Position numbers and translations under genes: made by a program
Notes under the pieces: generated by a model
The model's input: only the letters and a program-made list of their open reading frames with translations
Database searches by the model: none
What the model was told of the DNA's origin: nothing
Part shown: piece after piece, positions 9,087-17,136 of the stretch
Numbering within the stretch: the first letter of the stretch is position 1
Layout of the letters: every line of letters begins with the position of its first letter
Source of the DNA: JALGWN01 sp964598025
GTDB lineage: Bacteria; Arandabacterota; Arandabacteria; Arandabacterales; Arandabacteraceae
Direction: 5' to 3'
DNA: 64,000 bases
Assembly: GCA_964598025.1 (NCBI GenBank)
Contig: CAZRAU010000006.1
Span: forward strand, 7,920 to 71,919

Positions 9087-9232
9087 TCGGGTTGACACGG
9101 GGGCGCCCTGTGGCTAATCTTCCATTCGGGATGTTGTCCGGGGGGAGTGGATGAAGGGTGCGCGGGGGCTTCCATCTAAGAAGCTGGGCGGGTGAGAAGG
9201 AAGGCCGGGTGGCCGTGGGAAGGAGCTTAGGT

Positions 9233-10507
9233 TTGGCGGAACGTGAAAGGGTGTTGTTGGTGGGCCTGGTTCGGGGGCGGGGGGGGCGGAAGGAGGCCGA
9301 GGAGTCGATAGAGGAGTTGGCCTCGCTTGCCGAGACGGCGGGCGCTGAGGTGATTGATGCCGTGCTGCAGGAGAGGCGCCATCCGGACACAGCGACGTTT
9401 GTGGGGAAGGGCAAGGCTGAGGAGATTGCTGCAATATCCGAAGACCGGAACATAGCCCTCGTTGTTCTGGACGATGACCTTAGCCCTGCCCAGGCCAGGA
9501 ATCTCGAGGAACTTGTCGGCCGGCGAGTCATCGACAGAAGCCAGCTCATCCTCGACATATTCGCGCTGGGGGCAAGGACCAGCGTTGCGAAGGCCCAGGT
9601 GGAGCTTGCCCAGATCGAATACACCCTGCCCAGGCTTCGGCGTATGTGGGAGCATCTGTCGCGGACAGGGGGCGGCATCGGGACCAGAGGCCCGGGTGAG
9701 ACCCAGCTCGAGGTCGACAGAAGGCGCATCCGGCGCCGCATGTTCACCCTGAAGAAGATGCTTGAAAAAGTCGAGAGAGACCGTCAGGTTCGCACGGCCC
9801 GCAGGAAGGACTTCGCGAAGGTAAGCCTCGTCGGCTATACCAATACGGGCAAGTCCACTCTCTTTAACAATCTCACGCAGGCGGGGGTCTCCACGGGCGA
9901 CCGGCTTTTCGAAACCCTGGATGCCACCACCCGGATGTTGCGGCTTCCGATGAATGAGGTTGTGCTTCTGAGCGATACCGTGGGGTTTATAAAGAAGATC
10001 CCGCATGATCTTGTGGCTTCCTTCCATGCGACGCTGGAATGCGTGGTGGAAGCCGACATCGTGGTTCAAGTGGCCGACCTGAGCTACCGGGACTATGATA
10101 GCCAGATCGCGACGGTAAGGTCTGTACTCGAGGAAATCGGGGCGGCAGGCAAGCAAGAGTTGCTGGTCTTCAATAAGGTGGATCTCGTTGAGGGCGACGA
10201 TGCCATCGCGCTGGCGCTTCGCAAGTATGAGGACGCGATTCCGGCCAGCGCTCTGTACGGATGGGGAGCCGATGCCGTCAAGGAGCGCTTGCTCACCCTC
10301 GTGCTCGACAAGAAGGAACAGGTCCGGGTCAGCCTTCCGCCTCAGAAAGGCAAGCTGCTCTCTTACATACACCAATATGCCACTGTTCTCGACCGCGAGA
10401 TGGTCGACGGCAAGGTCTCGCTTCTGATAAGGATCGAGCGCCGGTATATGAAACCGCTGGCGGAATACGTGGAGCCGGGCGGATCTCAAACGGAAGCGCC
10501 GCATTGA
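9233..10507 (+). CDS. hflX: GTPase HflX
   Basis: About 424 residues, close to E. coli HflX (426). HflX binds the 50S subunit and splits stalled or hibernating ribosomes. The N-terminal domain contains VGKGKAEEI and the glycine-rich linker GGGIGTRGPGETQLE. The G domain shows G1 GYTNTGKST, G3 DTVGF and G4 NKVD. I favour TTG 9233 because AAGGAG lies 7 bases upstream and the protein then begins just before the conserved ERVLLVGLV strand; GTG codons at 9158, 9209 and 9215 are alternatives. Its stop overlaps the TTG start of the next gene. Confidence 0.93.
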   Translation: MAERERVLLVGLVRGRGGRKEAEESIEELASLAETAGAEVIDAVLQERRHPDTATFVGKGKAEEIAAISEDRNIALVVLDDDLSPAQARNLEELVGRRVIDRSQLILDIFALGARTSVAKAQVELAQIEYTLPRLRRMWEHLSRTGGGIGTRGPGETQLEVDRRRIRRRMFTLKKMLEKVERDRQVRTARRKDFAKVSLVGYTNTGKSTLFNNLTQAGVSTGDRLFETLDATTRMLRLPMNEVVLLSDTVGFIKKIPHDLVASFHATLECVVEADIVVQVADLSYRDYDSQIATVRSVLEEIGAAGKQELLVFNKVDLVEGDDAIALALRKYEDAIPASALYGWGADAVKERLLTLVLDKKEQVRVSLPPQKGKLLSYIHQYATVLDREMVDGKVSLLIRIERRYMKPLAEYVEPGGSQTEAPH

Positions 10508-11400
10508 GTCCGCTCTCCTCAGCAGCACTTGTCACCGGGGCCAGCGGTTCGCTGGGGTGGGTGCTCAGCCGTATGCTGGCCGACCGCTCTCCGGTCATCG
10601 CCGCATACCACACCCATGCCGCCTATCCCGATGGGACCAGGGGTACTGAGTTGAACCTGGGCGAGGCCGGAGCCCTTGGACGTCTGCTCGAGACGCACCG
10701 GCCCCGGATCGTATTCCACCTGGCTGCAGTTACGAATCCGGATCAATGTGAACGGGATCCGGAAACCGCGCGGAGAGTGAATCTTGAGGCGACCAGAGAA
10801 TTGGCCCTGTGGGCGGCCGCCTCAGGGGCGAAGCTGGTGTTTGCATCCACCGACCTGGTCTTTGACGGTAAGAAGGGCAACTACGGCGAAGAGGATCCAG
10901 CGGTCCCGTTGAGCGTTTATGGCAGGACGAAGCTCGAGGCAGAGCGGGCCGTGCTCGAAGTATGTCCAGGTGCTGCGGTGATTAGAGGTTCGCTCTTCTA
11001 CGGGCTGGGTGGTCCGGCCGGCCGGACCTTCCTCTCAAGTATTCTGGATGCGCTCTCAAGGGGTGCGGCCATCCGGCTCTTCACCGATCAAAGGCGGAAC
11101 CCGGTTCTGCTGGAGGATCTTGCAGGGGCGATGATCAGAGTTGCGGATCTTGATCTTGTGGGCCTCTACCATGTGGCGGGGAGGGACGTGGTGACACGCT
11201 ATGAGTTCGGTAAGATGGTGTGTACGGCTTTCGGTTTTAGCAAGAATCTGCTTATCCCGATAAGCATGGCTGATTTTGAGTATGATGCTCCCCGCCCGCT
11301 GGATTCCTCCCTGAATATCGCCAAGTTCGCGAGCGCTACCGGTCTTGAGCCTACGCCGGTGGTGTTGGCTCTGGCAAGCCTCGCATCCAGGCGTCTTTGA
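10504..11400 (+). CDS. RmlD-like NAD(P)-dependent sugar reductase / SDR
   Basis: 298 residues of the extended short-chain dehydrogenase group, closest in pattern to dTDP-4-dehydrorhamnose reductase. Visible are the nucleotide loop TGASGSLG (near residue 11), the HLAAVTNPDQCE strand, STDLVFDG and the catalytic YGRTK. The start is TTG 10504, overlapping the hflX stop (TTGA), so it is probably translated by coupling; a longer upstream frame only runs through hflX out of register. No other nucleotide-sugar genes are nearby, so the substrate is uncertain. Confidence 0.8.
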   Translation: MSPLSSAALVTGASGSLGWVLSRMLADRSPVIAAYHTHAAYPDGTRGTELNLGEAGALGRLLETHRPRIVFHLAAVTNPDQCERDPETARRVNLEATRELALWAAASGAKLVFASTDLVFDGKKGNYGEEDPAVPLSVYGRTKLEAERAVLEVCPGAAVIRGSLFYGLGGPAGRTFLSSILDALSRGAAIRLFTDQRRNPVLLEDLAGAMIRVADLDLVGLYHVAGRDVVTRYEFGKMVCTAFGFSKNLLIPISMADFEYDAPRPLDSSLNIAKFASATGLEPTPVVLALASLASRRL

Positions 11401-11412
11401 CCGGCCCGACCC

Positions 11413-11772
11413 TTATTCTATAGTTATCTGAATCAGGCCGTCATCGGACTCGATGTCCACAATCTTCCCGATATTTTCGGAGGTCACCTGCGACAGGACC
11501 TCATCTATATCCACGCCTTCCTCAATGAGTTCCCTTTTCTTCTTGGGCGGTATGAACTTGGCCGCTATTTTCGCCAGGCCCAGAGGGATACGAAGGTTCA
11601 CCTTCTTCTTGTTGGTGCCGGGCTCGGTCACTTGGATCCGGAGCATCTTGCGCCCCCTGGATTTCTCGCTTCCCGGCGTCTCGTTGAGGGTATCGAGGAG
11701 CCTCGCCGCCTCCTCGGCGGTCACCTTGCCTTCCTCGAGCATCTTCAGAATCTGCATTCTCTCATCCCACAT
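11413..11772 (-). CDS. SHOCT-like (YvlB/LiaX N-terminal type) protein
   Basis: 119 residues. Residues 1-30 (ERMQILKMLEEGKVTAEEAARLLDTL) match the short helical SHOCT-like motif found at the N-terminus of YvlB/LiaX-type envelope stress proteins. The rest is a small beta/Lys-rich domain (LRIQVTEPGTNKKKVNLRIPLGLAKIAAKFIPPKKK) followed by an acidic end. It lies 3 bases downstream of the DUF2089 gene, with which it is very probably co-transcribed. No catalytic motif is visible. Confidence 0.75.
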   Translation of the reverse strand: MWDERMQILKMLEEGKVTAEEAARLLDTLNETPGSEKSRGRKMLRIQVTEPGTNKKKVNLRIPLGLAKIAAKFIPPKKKRELIEEGVDIDEVLSQVTSENIGKIVDIESDDGLIQITIE

Positions 11773-11775
11773 CTC

Positions 11776-12159
11776 TCAGGCCTCCTTCGGTTCTACTCCC
11801 AGCTCAGCCACTGCCTCATCCACGCTGATCTCGCCCTTTCTCAGCCGCTCGAACACCTCCAGCCTGTGGACGGCCGGCGATTCGCCGCCTGCATCCAGGC
11901 CCAGGCTGATAAGCAGCTCGTCCAGACGCTTTCTCACCGTGGGGTAGGAAATACCGAGGTCCTTCTCGACTTCCTTGATATTGCCCCGTGCCTTGAGAAA
12001 AGCCCACAGAAAAGCAAGGGCGTCCGAAGGCAGATTGCAGAAGGGGCAGGTCTTAAGATCACTCACGATCCTGGTGCTGCACGATGGACAAGTGAGCTCG
12101 GTGACCCTAAGCCGGGTCTCGCAGATAGGACACTTGCCAATTGCGGTCTTGCGTTTCAT
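11776..12159 (-). CDS. DUF2089 zinc-ribbon / HTH putative regulator
   Basis: 127 residues. The N-terminus has CPICETRLRVTELTCPSC and TCPFC, giving two zinc-knuckle pairs. Next comes a helix-turn-helix-like segment (GNIKEVEKDLGISYPTVRKRLDELL, about 59-83), then a SHOCT-like tail (RLEVFERLRKGEISVDEAVAEL). The start at 12159 has GGAGG 5 bases upstream. The upstream promoter contains two nested inverted repeats, consistent with autoregulation. DUF2089 proteins are thought to be transcription factors; targets are not known. Confidence 0.85.
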   Translation of the reverse strand: MKRKTAIGKCPICETRLRVTELTCPSCSTRIVSDLKTCPFCNLPSDALAFLWAFLKARGNIKEVEKDLGISYPTVRKRLDELLISLGLDAGGESPAVHRLEVFERLRKGEISVDEAVAELGVEPKEA

Positions 12160-12172
12160 ATCCTGCCTCCTT

Positions 12173-12232
12173 GTTGACAATGTATTGATCATGATTGAGT
12201 ATGTCAACCGTATAATTAATAAACTCAATCAT
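12173..12232 (-). promoter_or_regulatory. DUF2089 promoter with interlaced inverted repeats (putative operator)
   Basis: Minus-strand promoter TTGACA (12202-12207), 17 bp, TACATT (12179-12184). Over it lie two perfect inverted repeats: GTTGACA (12173-12179) / TGTCAAC (12202-12208), and ATGATTGAGT (12191-12200) / ACTCAATCAT (12223-12232). The position over both hexamers and the spacer suits a repressor site, perhaps for the DUF2089 product itself. Confidence 0.65.
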
Positions 12233-12263
12233 CATCTTGATAAAAGTGAAGAGTATGATAAGC

Positions 12264-12293
12264 TTGACAAGGTGTGTACAAAGCCGCTATGTT
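12264..12293 (+). promoter_or_regulatory. Promoter for the class V aminotransferase
   Basis: TTGACA (12264-12269), 18-bp spacer, TATGTT (12288-12293). Predicted start near 12300, about 26 bases before the ATG and just ahead of the GGAGG at 12309. Confidence 0.65.
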
Positions 12294-12325
12294 GCATGGG
12301 GCTCAGCAGGAGGAACAGGAACACT

Positions 12326-13462
12326 ATGGGTGACAAGTTCTCGCGGGCAAGACGGCTCTTCGAAGTGCAGAGGAAACATGTCTATCTGAACCATGCGGCG
12401 ATCTCCCCATTCTCGGCGCCCGTGGCAGGCGCCATCAAGAAACAGGCGGACGAACAGGCGGCTCATGGTGTCTGCGCCGAGGTCCTGTGGGATGAAAGGG
12501 CGGAGGGGGCTCGCCTCGAAGCAGCCAGGCTGCTTAATGCAAAGCCTGCGGAAATAGCGTTCGTAGGTAATACCAGTCACGGGCTCAATCTCTTTGCGCG
12601 GGGGATGAGGTGGAAGAAAGGTGACAACGTGGTGCTCCCCAAGGTGGAGTTCCCCGCCAACGTATATCCGTGGTTATCGCTTAAGGAGAAGGGGGTGCGG
12701 CTCAAGTTCGTGCCCGAGCGGAACGGCCGGATCCGCATCGAGGATATTGAGGAGGCCATGGACAGGCGGACGCGGGTAGTGGCCATAAGTTTCGTCGAGT
12801 TCTCGAGTGGTTACCGCAATGACCTGAGAACGATCGGGAAGCTCTGCCGTGAGCGGGGATGTCGCCTTGTGGTGGATGGGATTCAAGGGGTAGGCGCTCT
12901 CAGGTTGGACGTCAAGCACTGTCTCATAGACGGACTCTCATGCGGCGGGCACAAGTGGCTCCTGGCTCCGCAGGGTACAGGGATATTCTATTGCTCGTCG
13001 CGCGTCCTAGGGGAGTTGTCGCATCCGATGCCGGGTTGGATGTCGGTCGTGGATTGGGGGGACTACTACCGGTTCGATTATAAGCTCTTCCCCGACAGCC
13101 GCAGGTACGAATCGGCCCAGAAGAACTATCTCGGCATTACCGGCCTCCTCGAATCGCTGAAGATAATCAACCGGCTGGGCATCTCCGATATCGAGAAGCG
13201 GATCATCGCTCTGACCGATCATCTGTGTGACCTGCTGGAGAAGCGGGGATTCCAGGTCTTCAGCCCCCGCGGGAGAGGTGAGAAATCCGGCATCGTGTCC
13301 TTTTTCCCCGGCGGCTGGGAGGCGGAGGTGGTTGCGGAGAGACTGTGGCGGAAGGGTTTCATCACGGTGGCCAGACAGGGCCGGATGAGGGTCTCACCCC
13401 ACTTCTATAACACCTTTGGTGAAGTCGAGCGCTTCGTGAAGGCGCTGCCCCGGCCAACATAG
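12326..13462 (+). CDS. Class V aminotransferase-fold PLP enzyme (cysteine desulfurase-like)
   Basis: 378 residues. Landmarks of the class V fold are YLNHAAISPFS near the N-terminus, FVGNTSHGLNLFARG for cofactor phosphate contact, VVDGIQGVGAL with the PLP-ring Asp, and Lys210 in CGGHKWLLAPQGTG as the Schiff-base lysine. The C-terminus lacks an obvious Cys-bearing desulfurase loop, so it may be an isopenicillin N epimerase-like or selenocysteine lyase-like member rather than a true desulfurase. ATG 12326 follows AGGAGGA. A promoter at 12264 drives it divergently from the DUF2089 gene. Confidence 0.85.
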   Translation: MGDKFSRARRLFEVQRKHVYLNHAAISPFSAPVAGAIKKQADEQAAHGVCAEVLWDERAEGARLEAARLLNAKPAEIAFVGNTSHGLNLFARGMRWKKGDNVVLPKVEFPANVYPWLSLKEKGVRLKFVPERNGRIRIEDIEEAMDRRTRVVAISFVEFSSGYRNDLRTIGKLCRERGCRLVVDGIQGVGALRLDVKHCLIDGLSCGGHKWLLAPQGTGIFYCSSRVLGELSHPMPGWMSVVDWGDYYRFDYKLFPDSRRYESAQKNYLGITGLLESLKIINRLGISDIEKRIIALTDHLCDLLEKRGFQVFSPRGRGEKSGIVSFFPGGWEAEVVAERLWRKGFITVARQGRMRVSPHFYNTFGEVERFVKALPRPT

Positions 13463-13472
13463 GCCGTGGAGG

Positions 13473-13506
13473 CCCCGTCGGGCGCGGAACCCCGATGCTG
13501 CGAAGG
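13473..13506 (-). repeat. Dispersed palindromic repeat, copy 2
   Basis: On the minus strand: GCAGCATCGGGGTTCC, then GCGCCCGACGGGG. This matches the copies at 2708 and 38241 at most positions. It fills the gap between the aminotransferase stop and the convergent sulfatase-like gene. Confidence 0.5.
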
Positions 13507-13537
13507 TGAGCTTGTGATATCGGTTGCCGGCGGTTTC

Positions 13538-15391
13538 CTACTGGGTGTAGCCTACGGAGCGGAGCTCGCGTTCGGTTTCCTCGTCAAGATTTATAGCGGA
13601 TGCTTCCTGGTATTGTGATCGCTGCAGCCACAGCAAATAGTAAGGGCCGTCGGGGCGGCCGGCCGGGTTGCCGAGCTCGGTGGTTTCGCTCTCCGGGGGT
13701 GGGGCTTTCTCCGTAAAGGGCATTATCATCGGCTGTGCCAGGGTCTCGCCGATAAAGACGCGCCGGACCGCCGGGTGACCGTCGATCTTGAGATCGAATT
13801 CGATGGGAGCCTCAGTCTGCATCAGTTTGAATGCAAGGATGAGGGGTTCCTTTGCCTCCAAGTCTCGAATTTCGATCACCGAAGGTTCGATCGCGGCCGT
13901 GCCGACAGCGCCCGTTCTGAAGATGCTGCCTCTGCTGTCGATCATCTTGTGAAACCGGAAATGCCCGGCGCCACGTGCAGCTTCAGAGGTAACACGGAGG
14001 TCAAAAATGTGGGGCTCGTCTCCCCCCGCTATTTCCAAGAACCAGGTGTCGGAGATATTAAGCAGAGTTCTGTAGAGCGTCTGCTCCAGCAGGTCGAGGG
14101 ATTCGATGGGTTCGCGGGAAAGGTCGGTGATCTCACCGGGATCCTCGGCCAAGTTGAAGCAAGCGATCTCGTCCTTATTGATGTTATAGATCAGCTTCCA
14201 GGGAAACGCGGACAGGCTTGTTCGCTCGTCACCGTAGAGAGTCGCCTCGGACAAAGCGATCTCAGGAGGAAGAAGGGATGCCCCGGCCTGAGCCGGCCTC
14301 CCGCTGCCGGCAATCAAGGGTAATACACTTACGCCTTCAGGTTCGCCCCAGGGTGTAATGCCCAGCATCTCGAGAATTGTCGGCTGAACATCCAGTAACC
14401 TGATCTGCCGGGCTATTCTGCTTCCCTCAGGCAGCACATCGGGAAGAGAAAGCACCACGGGGACCTTTATGAGCTCGTCATAGAGCGAATGGCCGTGCTC
14501 GAAACCGTGGTGTTCGAAGAACTCCTCGCCATGGTCGCTTAAGAAAACGATCAAGGTGTTGTCCGTGAGACCACGCTCATCGAGTCCCCTCAAAAGATTC
14601 CCCACCGCCTCATCCATAAAGGCGATCTCGCCGTCATAGAGCGACCTGATGCGGTTCCAGTCGGCGTCCGAAAGGGATTCCATCTGCGCGAATTCCTCAT
14701 CCCTGAACTTGGGGAGCTCCTTGGGGTTATAAGGGCTCTTGATCGTGCCGGTGTATTCCGGGTCGAAGATGGAGTCAAACGGCGCCGGGGGGTCATATGG
14801 TATATGGGGATCAAAATAGTGTGCAAACATGAAGAAGGGCCGGTCGCTGTTCTCCTCTATCCACGCCAGGGCATCCCTGGTTGTGCCATCGGCGGCCCTG
14901 CCCTCGGGTGGTGTCATGTAGTAGAAATCGAACCCTCGGGCCACCCCGTGATGTCCTTTGAGATAGGGCGCGTTGACAACGGCTCCGGTTGCATAGCCGT
15001 TTGCCTGAAGGAGTGCCGCAAGCGTGGGTATGTTCTCCCTCAAGGCTTTCCGGGAGCCGTTGGCCCCGTGTTGGGTGGGGTAAAGCGACGTGAAGACTGT
15101 GGCAAAAGACGGGAGTGTCCACGGAGACGGGGCCACCACATTCTCGAACAAGACCCCTCCCGCAGCAAGTTCATCGATATTGGGACTGGTATTGCGCTCA
15201 TAGCCGTAACAGCCCAGGTGGTCGCGTCTCAGCGTGTCCACGCCTATCAGCACAAGGTTCGGCCGGGGCTTTCCCTCACCGCATGCGAGACAAAGGCAAA
15301 GGCCCGGAAGCAGACACAGACGCAGGCCGAGCCTCAGCCCCGGTTTCAATCTCACTTGCAGGCCACCTTGTCCAGAGCGGAATGTCATCAT
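13538..15391 (-). CDS. Sulfatase / alkaline-phosphatase superfamily lipoprotein
   Basis: 617 residues. The N-terminus ends in a lipoprotein signal (LCLCLAC, lipidated Cys near residue 37). The metal-binding strand VLIGVDTLRRDHLGCYG and the pairs HYFDPHIPYD and FLSDHGEEFFEHHGFEHG are classic for the superfamily. At the nucleophile position the formylglycine motif CxPSR is replaced by SPWTLPSFATVF, which puts Thr where Cys/Ser would be and lacks the Arg. It may therefore be a phosphatase or phosphoethanolamine-transferase-like enzyme rather than a true sulfatase. The C-terminal 170 residues form an extra beta-rich domain. Only a weak GGTGAG ribosome site is visible. Confidence 0.85.
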   Translation of the reverse strand: MMTFRSGQGGLQVRLKPGLRLGLRLCLLPGLCLCLACGEGKPRPNLVLIGVDTLRRDHLGCYGYERNTSPNIDELAAGGVLFENVVAPSPWTLPSFATVFTSLYPTQHGANGSRKALRENIPTLAALLQANGYATGAVVNAPYLKGHHGVARGFDFYYMTPPEGRAADGTTRDALAWIEENSDRPFFMFAHYFDPHIPYDPPAPFDSIFDPEYTGTIKSPYNPKELPKFRDEEFAQMESLSDADWNRIRSLYDGEIAFMDEAVGNLLRGLDERGLTDNTLIVFLSDHGEEFFEHHGFEHGHSLYDELIKVPVVLSLPDVLPEGSRIARQIRLLDVQPTILEMLGITPWGEPEGVSVLPLIAGSGRPAQAGASLLPPEIALSEATLYGDERTSLSAFPWKLIYNINKDEIACFNLAEDPGEITDLSREPIESLDLLEQTLYRTLLNISDTWFLEIAGGDEPHIFDLRVTSEAARGAGHFRFHKMIDSRGSIFRTGAVGTAAIEPSVIEIRDLEAKEPLILAFKLMQTEAPIEFDLKIDGHPAVRRVFIGETLAQPMIMPFTEKAPPPESETTELGNPAGRPDGPYYLLWLQRSQYQEASAINLDEETERELRSVGYTQ

Positions 15392-15446
15392 CTCACCAAC
15401 CCTAGAATATATTGTATGCCGCCCGTCTTCACACCCCTTTTTTGGC

Positions 15447-15475
15447 TTGACTTCCGCACAGGCCTGGGGTAGGCT
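15447..15475 (+). promoter_or_regulatory. Promoter for the lamin-tail protein gene
   Basis: TTGACT (15447-15452), 17-bp spacer, TAGGCT (15470-15475). The -35 box sits in the GGCTTGACTT context that recurs at 43093 and 52502. Confidence 0.55.
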
Positions 15476-15492
15476 CCTTAACGGACCTCGGG

Positions 15493-15518
15493 GAAAGGAG
15501 GTGATGATGCGGAAGTGA
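15493..15518 (+). promoter_or_regulatory. Strong Shine-Dalgarno with a minimal MMRK reading frame in the leader
   Basis: GAAAGGAGGTGATG (15493-15506) is almost fully complementary to the 16S 3' end. It is followed at once by ATG-ATG-CGG-AAG-TGA (15504-15518), a four-codon frame. The real gene start is 63 bases further on with its own GGGAGG. This could be a leader minigene or a standby ribosome site; chance cannot be excluded. Confidence 0.4.
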
Positions 15519-15580
15519 GAGGTTCAACAACTGAATAAAGAGGGCTTGAGTAGCAAAGCAAGTGATGGGAGGTTGTGGAT

Positions 15581-16987
15581 ATGCGGTACGCTTTGCATTT
15601 TTGTATGTTGGCCCTCCTTGTAGCCTCCGCAGTATTCCCCTCGGCATCGGATGCCGGCCTTGCGATCAACGAATTCCTTCCCGCCCCGGGAAGTGATTGG
15701 GATGGTGATGCCGATGCCGACTCCAAGAAAGATGAATGGGCCGAAGTTGTGAACTCGGGCTCATCATCGCTGGACCTTAGCGGGTATCTCTTGCTCAACG
15801 GAACCGACAGGCGGCCGGTATATGGTTTCTCGGGGAGCCTGGGGCCCGGAGAGTTTGCGGCCGTCTATGGAAGTGAGGCCTCGGCCTGGGAGAGTGAGAC
15901 CGGCCACTCTTCGATCGGGTTGAGCCTGAATAACAGTGGTGATATGCTCTGGCTTGTTTCCGTCTCAACAGGCGACACGGTGGTCGTTGATTCGGTCTCA
16001 TATGCTTCAGGGGCCGTAGGCTACGATGTCTCGGTGGGACGCTTGCAGGACGGTACCGGTCCCTGGGCCCTCTATGACCACTTCTTGCCCAAGGGCGGAA
16101 CCGACGGTGACCCCACTCCTGGGGCGTCCAACTCCTCGGATCCACCGCCCCATATCTTCCGGGTTGCGCGGGATCCGTTGTACCCGACCTCGGCCGACAG
16201 CACCACAATGACGGTCGAGGCAGGCAGTGCATCGGGCATCCTCCAGGTCCTTCTGGCGTATGACATAAACCTGGAAGACGGGGAAGAACCGGTGATGGAC
16301 CTGGTCTCAGGGGCGTCGGATCTGGGCACTTGGGCATACACCATCCTGCCGTGCGCGGCGGGTGACACTGTCCACTATCGGTTCTCAGTTCTTGGGCTTG
16401 CTTCATCGACCATCACGCCCTGGATGGGCTATCGGGTAAGGAGCGGGAGCCTCCAAGTGAGGCTCAACGAGATTCTGGCAGACCCGCCCGCGGACCTTGA
16501 AGGTGATGCCAACAGGGACGGTGCGCGCGATGCGGCCGACGACGAATTCATAGAGATCGTCAACTGCGGCGCGACGGAGGTGGACCTGTGCGGCTGGAGT
16601 CTGACCGATGCGACCTCGGTGAGACACGTCTTCTCCGATTCGGCTTCGGTTCTGGCTTCCGGCGAGTTTGTGACCGTTTTCGGCGGTGGTGCACCGACGG
16701 GCTTTGTAGGAAAGGTGTTCACCGCTTCAAGCGGAGGCCTCGGTCTGGCCAACAGTGGGGATGTCGTCTATCTCCTGGATGATACCGGAGCGCTCGTCGA
16801 TGTCCACTCCTATGGGGGCGAGGGGGGCGATGATGAGGCGATGCTAAGGTACCCGGACTGTGGGGATACCTGGATGTTGTGTTCCGAGGCGGGCCTGGAT
16901 GCCGCCTTCACGCCGCAGGAGCCCAACGCCCCCCAAAGTGCGGTGTCCGGGACCACCTGGGGCAACATAAAGTCCTTGTTCAGGTAA
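15581..16987 (+). CDS. Secreted lamin-tail-domain protein with C-terminal TWGNIKS tag
   Basis: 468 residues. ATG 15581 is preferred over GTG 15575 because GGGAGG (15568-15573) is correctly spaced. A signal peptide (about 1-24, ending ...SASDAG) leads to two lamin-tail domains, each opening with a LAINEFLPAPGSD / VRLNEILADPPAD strand and an EWAEVVNSG / EFIEIVNCG strand. Between them is a beta-sandwich-like segment (HIFRVARDPLYPTSADSTTMTV). Lamin-tail domains are common in bacterial cell-surface and extracellular nucleases, but no nuclease motif is present here. The last residues TTWGNIKSLFR match the tail of the unrelated protein at 2807-3661, suggesting a sorting or anchoring signal. Confidence 0.88.
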   Translation: MRYALHFCMLALLVASAVFPSASDAGLAINEFLPAPGSDWDGDADADSKKDEWAEVVNSGSSSLDLSGYLLLNGTDRRPVYGFSGSLGPGEFAAVYGSEASAWESETGHSSIGLSLNNSGDMLWLVSVSTGDTVVVDSVSYASGAVGYDVSVGRLQDGTGPWALYDHFLPKGGTDGDPTPGASNSSDPPPHIFRVARDPLYPTSADSTTMTVEAGSASGILQVLLAYDINLEDGEEPVMDLVSGASDLGTWAYTILPCAAGDTVHYRFSVLGLASSTITPWMGYRVRSGSLQVRLNEILADPPADLEGDANRDGARDAADDEFIEIVNCGATEVDLCGWSLTDATSVRHVFSDSASVLASGEFVTVFGGGAPTGFVGKVFTASSGGLGLANSGDVVYLLDDTGALVDVHSYGGEGGDDEAMLRYPDCGDTWMLCSEAGLDAAFTPQEPNAPQSAVSGTTWGNIKSLFR

Positions 16988-17021
16988 GCGCTGCGCCGGC
17001 TTCTGCCGGAATTCCCGGGCG

Positions 17022-17047
17022 AAAGGGGGACTGACGTCCCCCTTTTT
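17022..17047 (+). terminator. Intrinsic terminator after the lamin-tail gene
   Basis: Stem AAAGGGGGAC / GTCCCCCTTT, loop TGAC, then a run of T. It is located 35 bases after the stop codon. Confidence 0.88.
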
Positions 17048-17136
17048 GCTTGAGACCTTCCTGTTCCGGTATATTATGGAGGAGGCAAGAATGCGGGATG
17101 CCACTACCATAGTGATCTTGCGGGAGGTGGTGAGAA

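Noticed and set aside
9227..10528. Open frame of 433 codons opposite hflX
   Set aside because: Antisense shadow; hflX on the plus strand has all G motifs.
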